Shown piece by piece: positions 32,810 to 41,539 of a stretch of DNA of 47,150 bases. Positions within the stretch are counted from its first letter, which is position 1, and the number at the start of each line of letters is the position of its first letter. The notes under the pieces were generated by a model. The model had not been told where the DNA came from, made no database searches, and worked only from the letters and a program-made list of their open reading frames with translations. Both the position numbers and the translations under genes were made by a program. Source of the stretch: a virus; IMG/VR virus record IMGVR_UViG_3300034062_007620, positions 1 through 47,150 of that record. The stretch is one strand, 5' to 3'.

Positions 32810-33637
32810 TTATTTACCCCCAGCTAGATGATCACTCAAACATCCCGCTAAGTATGCGTCACAGTATTCTTTTTGTGAACTCCAACCGTATTTGTAATAA
32901 TTTCTATTTCCAAGAAATCCAGTAACCCAAAAATCAATATTGTTTTCCATTCTATAGCCCCATGCGGTGAATGTTGGAATTTTCGCTGCTGGTCCCCAGA
33001 TAGCAGCCCAACTGTCACAAGCAAGAACAATATCAGCACGATAAATTGTAAATGCCAATGCTTCTAATATCGACCAAGATCCAATTTTATTTTTTGTTTT
33101 TTCAATACTTTCTTTTTTCATTGTTTTTTCTATCGGATCATTTTGCCCACCAACCATGTAAATATCATAGCCTTTTTCATGTAATAATCCTATGCATCTG
33201 TCCCATATTGGTATATACCAATCTATAAATTGCTGTGGCTTTAGATCGATACTTACTGGTTGAAGAACTGCTATTTTATTTTTTGTATTAATTTCTGGTG
33301 TAAAGTCTTTTAAATCAATCCATTCTTTTATGTCGTGTTCGTCTCGTGTGAGCATTGGTTGATAAATTTGACAATTATATTTTTTGCTGAAATAAAATGA
33401 ATTTTTTTCATTATAATCAACATCATATTCAATTTTTTTGATAAATTTGCATCTTTCAAGTATAACTTTTACATTAGGATTTGTTTTTGTTTCTTTTCCA
33501 TGTGATTTAAAAATTGGTGATGTATGGATTATTGATGCATCGTGACCAATGGCACACATGGCAATATTAGCCCTGCACAGATTTAGTCCTGTGTCTCCAA
33601 TGGCTCCTGTTTCAAAATAAATATGTAAGTCTGACAT
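32810..33637 (-). CDS. GT9-like glycosyltransferase
   Basis: A 275-residue GT-B protein with a heptosyltransferase-like layout: HIYFETGAIGDTGLNLCRA at the start (G-D loop), IAVLQPVSIDLKPQQFIDW at the start of the second domain, YDIYMVGGQNDPIEK, and ADIVLACDSWAAIWGPAAKIP as the donor-side signature. The family's usual histidine is replaced by tryptophan, so chemistry may differ. It is the first gene of a pair with glf and starts 26 bases from a divergent methyltransferase-like gene. It is a candidate galactofuranosyl transferase by position only. Confidence 0.72.
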   Translation of the reverse strand: MSDLHIYFETGAIGDTGLNLCRANIAMCAIGHDASIIHTSPIFKSHGKETKTNPNVKVILERCKFIKKIEYDVDYNEKNSFYFSKKYNCQIYQPMLTRDEHDIKEWIDLKDFTPEINTKNKIAVLQPVSIDLKPQQFIDWYIPIWDRCIGLLHEKGYDIYMVGGQNDPIEKTMKKESIEKTKNKIGSWSILEALAFTIYRADIVLACDSWAAIWGPAAKIPTFTAWGYRMENNIDFWVTGFLGNRNYYKYGWSSQKEYCDAYLAGCLSDHLAGGK

Positions 33638-33663
33638 CTATTCTAATATAAGAGTGAAATTTT

Positions 33664-34293
33664 ATGAAACAAATTGATTTGAAAAAACTTAAGTTGGATG
33701 TAGATGTTCATTTGAAAAAAGAATTAATTAGTGGTAAGTTATTGCTTGATCGATTCTGTATGATTAATGAGGATTCTAGAAAATCACCATCTTATTCTGA
33801 TCCAAAATTTACTGCTTTTTATTATCATCTTGGTAAGTACTTAGAGCCTAAATCTTTGTTGGAAGTTGGTTTTGATTTGGGTCTGTTTTCTGGATGCTTT
33901 ATGATTTCTTGTAAAACTGTAGAAAAATTTTTAGCTTTTCGTGAAAATAAAAAAGATTATTATTTTTCTTCAAAAATTGGTCAAAGGAATATTAAAAAAT
34001 ACTTCAAGGGTCCAATAGTTTTTCATTTTGGTACGATTTATGATGATTTACTTGATAAAAATTTATCAAAACCTTATGATATGATTATAATCACGATGGA
34101 GCAAGCATATGATAAGCAACTTGAATATATGGAATTTTTCTGGCCGCACCTAAGTGAAAATGGTATAATGGTTTGTGAAAATATTATTTATCACGAACCA
34201 ACAAAAGAAGCTTTTAATGCATTTGCTTTTAGTAAAAATAGAGAGCCAATCATTTTTTCAACTCGCAATGGAACTGGAATTTTACAAAAATAA
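33664..34293 (+). CDS. class I methyltransferase-like protein
   Basis: A 209-residue Rossmann-type protein resembling the O-methyltransferase group also seen at 21808. The motif I region is SLLEVGFDLGLFSGCFM, where the glycine pattern is weakened. Later strands are YDMIIITMEQAYDKQLEYME and GIMVCENI, typical of the second half. The weak SAM loop makes catalysis uncertain. It is divergent from the GT9-like/glf pair, so a role in the same glycan is likely but unproven. Confidence 0.55.
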   Translation: MKQIDLKKLKLDVDVHLKKELISGKLLLDRFCMINEDSRKSPSYSDPKFTAFYYHLGKYLEPKSLLEVGFDLGLFSGCFMISCKTVEKFLAFRENKKDYYFSSKIGQRNIKKYFKGPIVFHFGTIYDDLLDKNLSKPYDMIIITMEQAYDKQLEYMEFFWPHLSENGIMVCENIIYHEPTKEAFNAFAFSKNREPIIFSTRNGTGILQK

Positions 34294-34336
34294 ATAAAAT
34301 TTTAGACTAATTTAATGGAGTGGACAGGAGGTATTT

Positions 34337-35113
34337 GTGGGATTTGAGTGCTGTTATCACTATTATGAAAAAATTGATGGTGAATATAATAAGGAAGAAA
34401 CAAAAACTTTTAAGAAAAAGGTTGGCGATCCATTTGACGATGTGCCTGTTGAAAAAGTAGCAGCTTCTATCATGGCACAGATGGCAAGAAGAGATATTCT
34501 TATCATTGATGTTGAGATTTATGAATTAACCAAAAAATTTATAAGTTTCAAAGAATCAAAAAGTGGAATTATCATAAAAAATAAAAAGTTTTCTTTTGAT
34601 GGGGCTGGTGAAGATTCATCATTCATTGCTGTTGAAGAATTACAGCAACTATCAGCCCCATCAACACAACAGCAATATACGGTAACGGAATTTCAGCCAA
34701 GTAGCTCAAATATGCCAGCACAGCAGCTTTCAGCCGCTGCTACCCATCCTCACAATGTGAAAAACAATAATAATAAATCTGTCAAAAGATTTGTTGACGT
34801 AATGGTTTTTTTGCCAGAAGCATTGCATTTACATCAAGCAAAACAGAAGAATTTGAAATTTACGGTCAATAAGAAATATCCAATAACTGAAAAACGTCCA
34901 TCGCCAACAGGTGTCGGAGAAATGTTTGTTGTGCAGGATGATACTGGGCGTGAGCAGGTTGTTTCAGACATTTATTTTGTGCCAGCCAATATTAATCTTG
35001 TTGCTGATAGAGAATTAAATTTTTCTGAAACCCCAGAAGAAAAAGATGGTGGAAATCTTTATTGGGGCAAATCATCCAATGATCCGGGTATGCCTGATTT
35101 GAGAAGGAGATGA
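34337..35113 (+). CDS. hypothetical protein
   Basis: A 258-residue protein starting at GTG with a strong AGGAGG ribosome site. Residues 1-100 are a beta/alpha domain (GFECCYHYYEKIDGEY, ILIIDVEIYELTKKFI). A low-complexity Gln/Ser/Asn linker follows at about 105-150 (QQLSAPSTQQQYTV, NVKNNNNKS). Residues 150-235 form a second beta-rich domain (FVDVMVFLPEALHLHQ, GVGEMFVVQDDTGREQ). It precedes a coiled-coil gene and the SSB gene in the same direction. I do not recognise the family; a DNA-metabolism partner is possible. Confidence 0.65.
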   Translation: MGFECCYHYYEKIDGEYNKEETKTFKKKVGDPFDDVPVEKVAASIMAQMARRDILIIDVEIYELTKKFISFKESKSGIIIKNKKFSFDGAGEDSSFIAVEELQQLSAPSTQQQYTVTEFQPSSSNMPAQQLSAAATHPHNVKNNNNKSVKRFVDVMVFLPEALHLHQAKQKNLKFTVNKKYPITEKRPSPTGVGEMFVVQDDTGREQVVSDIYFVPANINLVADRELNFSETPEEKDGGNLYWGKSSNDPGMPDLRRR

Positions 35114-35116
35114 CAT

Positions 35117-35569
35117 ATGTCACTATCAAGAAAGCAAATAGAAAAGCGTAAGGTTCGTGAAGAATCTGTTAGAAAGAAAGTTTTAGAACAAAGAGAAGAA
35201 ATAAGAAGAGAGAGAAAATTGGTCGAGAACGAAAGAAGTAAAGAGAGAGAAATGCACAAGATAGAATACGGATACACACCACCTGCCCTGCCGGGAAATG
35301 CTGAATTGGCTAAAATTAGGCAGGCAGAAAGAGAAAAGAAAATAAGTGAAAAATTAAAGCATAATTTGGAAATTTTGAAGAATTTAGAGCAAGAGTACGA
35401 AAACGAACAGTCTAACCGCAAGAATATCAATGATAAATTAGAATCAGAAGGCTACAAAACCATGAAGGAAAAGATGGACGCCCTTCACGAAAAGGCTTTA
35501 AGCATGGAAAAAGTAGCAAATGATCTTGCAGAAGCAGCTAGTGAAAATTTTGATATAAATAAAAAATAA
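35117..35569 (+). CDS. charged coiled-coil protein
   Basis: A 150-residue protein almost entirely of charged helix. Residues 5-45 are Arg/Glu-rich (RKVREESVRKKVLEQREEI), a short break (YGYTPPALPGNAEL) follows, and residues 60-140 form a second coiled coil. It has no catalytic motif. The ATG follows GAAGGAGATG-type sequence at the end of the preceding gene. It could be a scaffold, or a replication or recombination accessory by position just before gp32. Function unknown. Confidence 0.6.
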   Translation: MSLSRKQIEKRKVREESVRKKVLEQREEIRRERKLVENERSKEREMHKIEYGYTPPALPGNAELAKIRQAEREKKISEKLKHNLEILKNLEQEYENEQSNRKNINDKLESEGYKTMKEKMDALHEKALSMEKVANDLAEAASENFDINKK

Positions 35570-35617
35570 AAATATTTTTCAAAATTCATTAAAGTCTTAG
35601 TGATTTTTGTCGATAAT

Positions 35618-35651
35618 AAAGTGACGGGGCTGATGAGGCTACCGTCACTTT
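35618..35651 (+). promoter_or_regulatory. stem-loop in the leader of the SSB gene
   Basis: AAAGTGACGG (35618-35627) pairs perfectly with CCGTCACTTT (35642-35651) around a 14-base loop, 22 bases before the SSB ATG. T4 gene 32 is autoregulated through a structured leader (pseudoknot) bound by gp32. This hairpin is at a similar place. The following TTACTTTTT also allows a terminator or attenuator reading. Confidence 0.55.
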
Positions 35652-35673
35652 TACTTTTTACAACGAGGACACT

Positions 35674-36675
35674 ATGTCACTAGACTTTGAACCACTGGAT
35701 TTGAATGAGATTAACAAAGAGGCTAAAAGAGTCTCTGAAGAAGGTGTTGCCGCTGGAAACAGTGGTGATTATCTTGAAAAGTTTGTCAAGATGCCTGATC
35801 GTGATGGCTTTGTAATTATGCGTATTATGCCACGAAAAAAAGGCGGAGTTGTATGGTGTGCAACTCGTGTTCACACATTGAATAATCCATCTACTCGCCA
35901 AAAGAAAACCTATCATTGCCCTCGCAATTTAGTGCAAACGGATAAGGGCGAGCGTTGGATGGGCGACTGTATCATTTGCAAGTACTATTCAGATTTGTGG
36001 CAAAAATCTGAAGGAAAACATGGCAAAGAACAAGAAGACCTTCAGAATCAGGCAAGAGCAATCAAGCCTGTCGAACGATACTATTACAATGTAATTGTTC
36101 GATCTGAAAAGGATAAAGATGGCAACATCAAAAAGAATGTTGGCCCTAAGATTTATTCTTGTGGTAAAACGACTCATTCTAAGATTATTCGTGCAATGCG
36201 TGGGGATGAAGCCGCTGGAGAAAAACCATTGGGTGACATTACTCATCCAAGGGATGGACGTGACTTTAGAGTTGTCAAGAAAGTTGTTAAAGGTGGAGGT
36301 GGCGCTGAATACCCCAACTATGACAATAGTAAGTTTGAAGAACCAACACCAGCTGGAAGTCTCGATGAATTGAAGTCGTGGTTGGAAAACATCCATGATC
36401 TTCAGGCTCTTCGTGTAGTTAAAACGCAAGATGAACTCAAGCACGCACTTCGTGTTCATCTTGGTATGGTCAAAGAAGGTGATGCAAGTGGCACCGATAG
36501 CGAACTTGATGAATTCAGGAACGCAGGCTCTGCTACTCCTTCCAAGCCTAAAGTCGTTGAGACAGTTCGAGAAGAATTGGTTGTCAGCAGCACTCCTTCT
36601 GTTGCTAAAGAAGAATCAAAACCAAGCGATGATCTAGCCGATGACGACTTCCTGAAAGAACTTTCAGGCATGTAA
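35674..36675 (+). CDS. gp32-type single-stranded DNA-binding protein
   Basis: A 333-residue SSB coating DNA at forks and recombination sites. The N-terminal basic segment resembles the T4 cooperative-binding region. The core has an OB fold with a zinc site: H67 or H81, C82, C99 and C102 (HCPRNL, then CIICKYYSD), matching the H-C-C-C pattern of T4 gp32. The C-terminus is Ser/Glu-rich and ends in an acidic tail (SDDLADDDFLKELSGM), the usual docking site for partner proteins such as UvsY and helicase loader. It has its own leader hairpin and a strong terminator, so it forms a single-gene transcription unit for high expression. Confidence 0.88.
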   Translation: MSLDFEPLDLNEINKEAKRVSEEGVAAGNSGDYLEKFVKMPDRDGFVIMRIMPRKKGGVVWCATRVHTLNNPSTRQKKTYHCPRNLVQTDKGERWMGDCIICKYYSDLWQKSEGKHGKEQEDLQNQARAIKPVERYYYNVIVRSEKDKDGNIKKNVGPKIYSCGKTTHSKIIRAMRGDEAAGEKPLGDITHPRDGRDFRVVKKVVKGGGGAEYPNYDNSKFEEPTPAGSLDELKSWLENIHDLQALRVVKTQDELKHALRVHLGMVKEGDASGTDSELDEFRNAGSATPSKPKVVETVREELVVSSTPSVAKEESKPSDDLADDDFLKELSGM

Positions 36676-36684
36676 TCAAAACAG

Positions 36685-36724
36685 AATGGGTGTCCAGAGC
36701 ATAATCTGGACACCCATTTTTTTT
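36685..36724 (+). terminator. intrinsic terminator after the SSB gene
   Basis: AATGGGTGTCCAGA and TCTGGACACCCATT form a perfect 14-bp stem with loop GCATAA, followed by a run of T ending at 36724. It insulates the SSB gene from uvsX. Confidence 0.92.
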
Positions 36725-36751
36725 CATTCTCTCAACATAAGGTGGTGTGTT

Positions 36752-37969
36752 ATGGCAAAGAAAAAAGCAAGTGAAGGCGTTGATGATAATTTTTTTGAAA
36801 ATCTCGCAGAAGAAACTGGAGGCGATGTTCTTGATGCAATCGACTCAGTTAAGTATTTCGTTGACACAGGAAGTCTAGCACTTAATTATATTTGTTCAGG
36901 TCAATTCATCACGGGAGGAATTCCCGGTGGAAAATTGACTGAAATATACGGTCCAAACAGTTCATCCAAGTCTCTGCTCGGTGCCAATATTTTGTTCGGC
37001 ACACAGAAAGTCAAAGGCATTCCTATTCTTATGGACTGTGAGAATAGCGCCAATAAAGAATTCATTCAGATTGCAAGCCATTGTAATCTGAAGCGAATTG
37101 TAAGACATACTCCAGAAACACTGGAAGCAGTTTTTTCAACAATGTATAGGGTTATTGAAAAAGCCCGTGAAAAAACGAACAATGAAGTCCCAATCGTCAT
37201 TGTTTATGACTCGATTGGGGTAAGTCCTTCTGCCCGTGAACTTCGTGAAGTTGCATTGCCAGAAAACTACACGAAAGAACAGTTCAAGAAGATAGTAGGC
37301 GGAAATGAACAACCCGGAGAAAGAGCTAAAATTTGCTCAAGAGAATTAAGAAAACTTAACACGGTCATGGAGAAACACAACGCAACAGTTGTGATTCTCA
37401 ATCAGACTCGTGATAAAATTGGAACTTACATTCCCACCAAAACAACTGCTGGTGGTGGAAATGCCCTTCCTTTCTATGCGTCTTGTCGTCTTGAAACCAA
37501 GACAATGCAGAAAATAGAAAAGAAGATAAGTGCTAAGAAGAAGAAGATTCTTGGCATCAATGTGAAGCTCAAGAATGTTAAAAACAAGACTCACAGACCT
37601 TTTGTGGAGTCTGAGAATGTTCAGCTTCTTTTTGATAAGGGAATTAATCCAATTAGTGGTCTTCTTTCTTGTTTGTTAGATGCTGATAGGATTGAAATTG
37701 CAGGAACAGGATCATTCAAGGTCAAGCCTGCTTTTTCTAATGGCGAAGAAGTTAAATTCCGTGCAAGTATGGATCGTAACGATGTACCCATGGACATTTT
37801 ATTGAAGTGTCCAGCACTCATTGATGCTAATTCATCTGATCAGGTCGATGCGTATCTTGAGCCTTATAAGCTGGCTATTGCTAGTAGGGCAGAAGATGAT
37901 TCTGATGTTGAATTAAGCGAAACTGATTCTTATGACGATGAAAGTATCGACGAAGAATTGGAAGGATAA
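36752..37969 (+). CDS. uvsX: UvsX-type recombinase (RecA family)
   Basis: A 405-residue strand-exchange protein. ATG at 36752 follows AAGGTGG at ideal spacing; the frame is open upstream only through the terminator. It has the recombinase entry motif GIPGGKLTEIYG, Walker A GPNSSSKS (67-74), a Walker B-type strand IVIVYDSIG, loop 1 region SPSARELREV, and NQTRDKIG before the L2-like GGGNALPFYASCRLET. The C-terminus is highly acidic (SETDSYDDESIDEELEG), as in T4 UvsX and RecA, where it tunes DNA binding. It works with gp32, UvsY and UvsW in recombination-dependent replication. Confidence 0.92.
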   Translation: MAKKKASEGVDDNFFENLAEETGGDVLDAIDSVKYFVDTGSLALNYICSGQFITGGIPGGKLTEIYGPNSSSKSLLGANILFGTQKVKGIPILMDCENSANKEFIQIASHCNLKRIVRHTPETLEAVFSTMYRVIEKAREKTNNEVPIVIVYDSIGVSPSARELREVALPENYTKEQFKKIVGGNEQPGERAKICSRELRKLNTVMEKHNATVVILNQTRDKIGTYIPTKTTAGGGNALPFYASCRLETKTMQKIEKKISAKKKKILGINVKLKNVKNKTHRPFVESENVQLLFDKGINPISGLLSCLLDADRIEIAGTGSFKVKPAFSNGEEVKFRASMDRNDVPMDILLKCPALIDANSSDQVDAYLEPYKLAIASRAEDDSDVELSETDSYDDESIDEELEG

Positions 37970-37975
37970 TGAGAA

Positions 37976-38008
37976 AATTAGGAGGCAGCAAATTGCTGCC
38001 TCCTAATT
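37976..38008. terminator. bidirectional terminator hairpin after uvsX
   Basis: AATTAGGAGGCAGCA and TGCTGCCTCCTAATT form a perfect 15-bp stem with loop AAT. It lies between convergent genes and contains the stop codon of the minus-strand gene. Flanking A and T tracts are short. Confidence 0.8.
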
Positions 38009-39055
38009 GATTTCTATCATAGAAATTTTTTCATAAGTATAAATGTCATTATTTTTTGTAAAGTGTGCAACTTTTTGTAGGCTATCAAGAATAATGATTA
38101 TTTTGTCTTCTTTTTTACACCATAGTCCTACTGTGTTATTGTTTTCTGAATCAGAAGTTATTTCATTATATAATTTAATTTTTTGATCTGGGAAAAACTT
38201 TACAAGTTTATTTGCATTTTTATTTTCTTTATCTTCAATTAAGAATACTTTATTTTCAATTTCTGAAAAAGTTGTTTTTTCGTAATAGTCCATCCATTCC
38301 ATATATTTGGGACATTTGTCTCTACCAACCCAGTGGACGTGATTTTTGTGGCCACCAAAATAACTGTGAAGCCATAAGTCACTTTCGTGACTTATAAATT
38401 TGACTTCTACTCCATAAATTTTCGACATTCGCAAAGCATGACAAAGACCGTGATCGCCATATCCTTCGGGAAATTCTTTTCTTAGTTGAAAATACTTATT
38501 GGCTTTTGGGTTTTCGGTGACTTTTTTGATTGCGGCATTACTGGTAATGCTGATTTCTTGTTCATGTGCTGGTGATTCAATGTTTGGCCATAATGTACTA
38601 TTACGATACCACCAGCCAAAACCAAGTATTGTTAAAAGCTTTTGATCTAATGGGTAAATGTCATAAAGCAATCTACTTGCAATATGATATTCTCTCTCAT
38701 AATCAAAATACCGATCTAAATTTTGAATTAACCCTTCAAGATCATTGACGCTATCTTCATCTATTCTCATATACCATTTAGCTATATCGGCTTTTAGATA
38801 CTTATGATAAAAGTAATAAATCTTTTGAGCGACATGGTTGTAGGGGCAATGAATTATATTTATTTCAATATTTTCTGGCCACCCAGTACTTAGCCATTCA
38901 AATTCGTCATTATTGTCTTCACTGGCCAGCAAGTTCAATCGTGCTTTAATTTTATTTGTATTAATAAACCCATATTTTTTAAAATCATTAATTCTTGTTT
39001 TGATGGTTCTATTTGATGTTTCTACAGGAACAACAATGTCTATATCATATTTCAT
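38003..39055 (-). CDS. GT-A-type glycosyltransferase-like protein
   Basis: A 350-residue protein with GT-A features. The first strand is DIDIVVPVETSNRTI, and the metal-site region is KWYMRIDEDSVNDLEGL (D-E-D at about residue 99-101). A later YGDHGLCHALR-type segment (EFPEGYGDHGLC) recalls the acceptor-side loop of family 2 or 31 enzymes. The last 90 residues are a separate small domain with KVFLIEDKENKNANKLV and WCKKEDKIIIILDS. It overlaps the upstream gene by four bases (ATGA). Function in sugar transfer is likely; target unknown. Confidence 0.68.
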   Translation of the reverse strand: MKYDIDIVVPVETSNRTIKTRINDFKKYGFINTNKIKARLNLLASEDNNDEFEWLSTGWPENIEINIIHCPYNHVAQKIYYFYHKYLKADIAKWYMRIDEDSVNDLEGLIQNLDRYFDYEREYHIASRLLYDIYPLDQKLLTILGFGWWYRNSTLWPNIESPAHEQEISITSNAAIKKVTENPKANKYFQLRKEFPEGYGDHGLCHALRMSKIYGVEVKFISHESDLWLHSYFGGHKNHVHWVGRDKCPKYMEWMDYYEKTTFSEIENKVFLIEDKENKNANKLVKFFPDQKIKLYNEITSDSENNNTVGLWCKKEDKIIIILDSLQKVAHFTKNNDIYTYEKISMIEIN

Positions 39056-39510
39056 AAAATTTTATATGCTCCTGCTGCTATTTTTGAAAAAGTATATCCT
39101 TCTTTTGAAAGTTCGTTTTTAATTTTCTTTACATAATTGCAAAGATTTGCGTCACTAAAACCATATTTGTTATATTTTCCTTTAAGTTCTTTCAAAACAA
39201 TTATTTTATTACTTAAAAAATTATTTTTAATATTGTTTTGAATTTTTTTTGCCATTTCACGTTTGTTTGGTTTTTCACAACATGGTGAAATTTTATTTTC
39301 TATAACGACATATTCATAGTTTTGTTTTTTTTGTTTTGGGTTGCAAAGAGCAGGAACTAATTCTTCTAGATCTAAAATCGCACCTTCTTTCATGTTGACT
39401 ATTGATAAATTTGCTTTAAAAATTTTGCAAAATTCAATAAGTTGACTGAAATTTTTCTTATGAGTGAAAAATTTTCTTTTATCTTTAGTTTCAATTAAGA
39501 GGCATTTCAT
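39052..39510 (-). CDS. hypothetical protein
   Basis: A 152-residue basic protein. The first 55 residues are beta-alpha-beta (CLLIETKDKRKFFTHKKN, LIEFCKIFKANLSIVNM). A linker with CNPKQKKQ and CCEKPNKRE follows, then a helical C-terminus (KNNFLSNKIIVLKELKGKY) that resembles a small winged-helix region (DANLCNYVKKIKNELSKEGY). The ending could bind nucleic acid. AAGGAG precedes the ATG. It is divergent from the amidoligase gene. Family not named. Confidence 0.6.
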   Translation of the reverse strand: MKCLLIETKDKRKFFTHKKNFSQLIEFCKIFKANLSIVNMKEGAILDLEELVPALCNPKQKKQNYEYVVIENKISPCCEKPNKREMAKKIQNNIKNNFLSNKIIVLKELKGKYNKYGFSDANLCNYVKKIKNELSKEGYTFSKIAAGAYKIL

Positions 39511-39570
39511 GTATTGCTCCTTGTGTCTTTACGACGCCTTTGTAAATAATTATAGGTTTGATTTAATAAA

Positions 39571-39599
39571 TTGCTACTCAAAGTTGCTATTCTTATAAT
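39571..39599 (+). promoter_or_regulatory. sigma70-like promoter for the amidoligase gene
   Basis: TTGCTA (39571-39576), 17-bp spacer, TATAAT (39594-39599). The ATG at 39618 follows after AGGGGG. Confidence 0.6.
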
Positions 39600-39617
39600 G
39601 TGAACAGGGGGTTTTCG

Positions 39618-40640
39618 ATGGAATTTATCAAAGAAAATATTGATATAAACAACCTCCGAAGATTTGGTGCGGAAATTGAAATCAATGCATTTGATTTTAG
39701 GAATAGGCCGCTTGGTCACAATGATGGAATATTGCCAGAAGGCACATATTATGTAGCAAATTTAGTACAAAAATCTTCTGAAAAAATAGTTAAAATACAC
39801 AAATGGGCATATGACCACAACAATAGTGATTGGATTATCAAACCTGACAGTAGTTGTGGCATCGAAATATGCACACCAGTGCTTAAGGGCTGGGCTGGAC
39901 TTATGGAAACTTGTAAGGTAATTGATGCGCTTGGGAACGATAATAAAATCAATGCTGATGAAAGATGCAGCTTTCACGTTCATGTTGATGTGAGTGATCT
40001 TAGCGAGCAAGAATTGGCAAACATTATTACTTGGTGGATTAAATGTGAGCCAGTTTTTATGGATTCAATGCCAACAAGCCGCAAGCGCAATCAGTATTGT
40101 CAGTTGCTGGGGCAATCGGAAATTTTTGAAAGAGTTGAAGATGGATTTCATTCTAATGATTATTTGATTCGCAAGCTTGGTTGCTGCAAGTATTATACAA
40201 TTAACACTTATCATTATTACAACAACAAACGAAAAACGATTGAGTTTAGAATCATGGATGGAGAATGCTGTCTTGATCCATGGACGGCAAAGAATTACAT
40301 CAGACTTTTATTACATTTTATTGATAGAGCCTTAAAGTTTGGCGTGCCAAACTCTTATTACTCTGGAGATCCTTGGTCTGGTTATTGTTGGCTTGATCCA
40401 CGAGATGTTTTTGATTTTCTTGGATTCAATTCAAAATACAATCTTTCACCGGGATTGACTCAAGTATATGAATGGTTTCTTGATCGTTTGCATTTAAATT
40501 GCAATTATGAAAAATCAAATGGTATAATGGGTAGTAGTGCTAGAAGGTTTGCTCAAAAAGAAATTGAAGATATGTGTTCTGAGTATGGCGAAATGTCAAT
40601 AAATTATGATGATATATTTAATCCTAATTTTCGTATATAA
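39618..40640 (+). CDS. amidoligase-family enzyme
   Basis: A 340-residue protein matching the putative amidoligase family (glutamine-synthetase-like COOH-NH2 ligases). Landmarks are RRFGAEIEINAF (metal or ATP site glutamates), KPDSSCGIEICTPVLKGWAGL, CSFHVHVDVSDLSEQEL, RKRNQYCQLLG and KRKTIEFRIMDGECC. These enzymes form amide bonds and are thought to build peptide tags or side chains; phage versions have been proposed to modify the cell wall or proteins. ATG at 39618 is used because AGGGGG is at good spacing; a GTG at 39600 is in frame but would overlap the promoter. It probably forms a unit with the next gene. Confidence 0.82.
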   Translation: MEFIKENIDINNLRRFGAEIEINAFDFRNRPLGHNDGILPEGTYYVANLVQKSSEKIVKIHKWAYDHNNSDWIIKPDSSCGIEICTPVLKGWAGLMETCKVIDALGNDNKINADERCSFHVHVDVSDLSEQELANIITWWIKCEPVFMDSMPTSRKRNQYCQLLGQSEIFERVEDGFHSNDYLIRKLGCCKYYTINTYHYYNNKRKTIEFRIMDGECCLDPWTAKNYIRLLLHFIDRALKFGVPNSYYSGDPWSGYCWLDPRDVFDFLGFNSKYNLSPGLTQVYEWFLDRLHLNCNYEKSNGIMGSSARRFAQKEIEDMCSEYGEMSINYDDIFNPNFRI

Positions 40641-40665
40641 CATTGTTAATTAAACTTAAGGTTTT

Positions 40666-41130
40666 ATGAGTTTTTGCAAATCATCAAAACTTGATGAAAT
40701 AATCAAGGAAATGAAAAACCTTGGCAATGTACTTGTTCCTTTTAATTATCCCAAAACACTGATTACTTGGGAGGATGATTTGGCAATCTTCAAGGCAAGA
40801 GAAGTTACCATAGATGGTTATAATCTTTTTTTACATTATCAAAAATCAGATTACAATGAATATCTTATTGAAACTCTACAAATTCATAACACAAAACACC
40901 CATTCTTGCCATTTAATTTAATTTGCAAAATTGGCAAAAGATTTCTTGGGTCAAAGCACTTATCATTAATTGAAATTTTTAAAGATCATAGGAAGATTTA
41001 TATTTGGTCTGTTTGCTTAGATAGATCTGAAAAACCAGTTCCAATTCCCAATCAATATGACACAGAATCTTGCGAGTATGAAGGGTTCCAGTATATATAC
41101 ATGCAACCTAAAAATGTAGATTTCTTTTAA
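40666..41130 (+). CDS. hypothetical protein next to the amidoligase
   Basis: A 154-residue alpha/beta protein. It has TLITWEDDLAIFKAREVTID, DGYNLFLHYQKSDYNEYLIE, then FLGSKHLSLIEIFKDHRKIY and ends EGFQYIYMQPKNVDFF. Many aromatic residues and the lack of a leader sequence suggest a soluble folded protein. It begins 25 bases after the amidoligase stop in the same direction, so it may be a substrate or partner of that enzyme. Family not recognised. Confidence 0.62.
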   Translation: MSFCKSSKLDEIIKEMKNLGNVLVPFNYPKTLITWEDDLAIFKAREVTIDGYNLFLHYQKSDYNEYLIETLQIHNTKHPFLPFNLICKIGKRFLGSKHLSLIEIFKDHRKIYIWSVCLDRSEKPVPIPNQYDTESCEYEGFQYIYMQPKNVDFF

Positions 41131-41162
41131 TTTTTCAAAACATGAAGTTTGGTGCGAAGATT

Positions 41163-41191
41163 TTAACAATCAAATAAAAAAACAATATATA
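41163..41191 (+). promoter_or_regulatory. sigma70-like promoter
   Basis: TTAACA (41163-41168), 17-bp spacer, TATATA (41186-41191), upstream of the gene at 41240. Confidence 0.5.
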
Positions 41192-41200
41192 ACTTCGCAG

Positions 41201-41219
41201 CGTCATATACTGACGTTTT
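41201..41219 (+). terminator. small leader hairpin with T-tract
   Basis: CGTCA, loop TATAC, TGACG, then TTTT, just after the predicted start site at about 41198 and before the gene at 41240. Five base pairs and four T make a weak attenuator-like element. Confidence 0.3.
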
Positions 41220-41239
41220 CCTTTAACGAGGGTCCAAAC

Positions 41240-41539
41240 ATGAAAAAAAGAAAAATTCAGGCTCTTATTGTAGAGCATCTTCTAAAGTACGGACAACTAG
41301 AGATACTTCTGCCAGATAGCGTTAAATTGGAAATTGGTACTACTCAAGAAAATAAAAATGGAGAATTAGTAAGAAAAGATGATTATTGTTGGGTCATTGC
41401 CTCCAGAGAGGGAAGATCAACAAGTTTGGATGCGTATAATATGGGCTTAAGATTCTCAGATGATGAGAGAGTTTTGGTTTTTGAAGATAAATTTATAGAC
41501 AGAGACGGCGATAATATCAGAAGATTGGATGTTGTTTAA
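41240..41539 (+). CDS. hypothetical protein
   Basis: A 99-residue protein. The N-terminus is helical and basic (KKRKIQALIVEHLLKYGQLE), the rest beta-rich (VKLEIGTTQENKNGELVRK, then DYCWVIASREGRS). ACGAGGG precedes the ATG, with its own promoter and leader hairpin. It converges on a minus-strand gene with a four-base overlap. Function unknown. Confidence 0.6.
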   Translation: MKKRKIQALIVEHLLKYGQLEILLPDSVKLEIGTTQENKNGELVRKDDYCWVIASREGRSTSLDAYNMGLRFSDDERVLVFEDKFIDRDGDNIRRLDVV

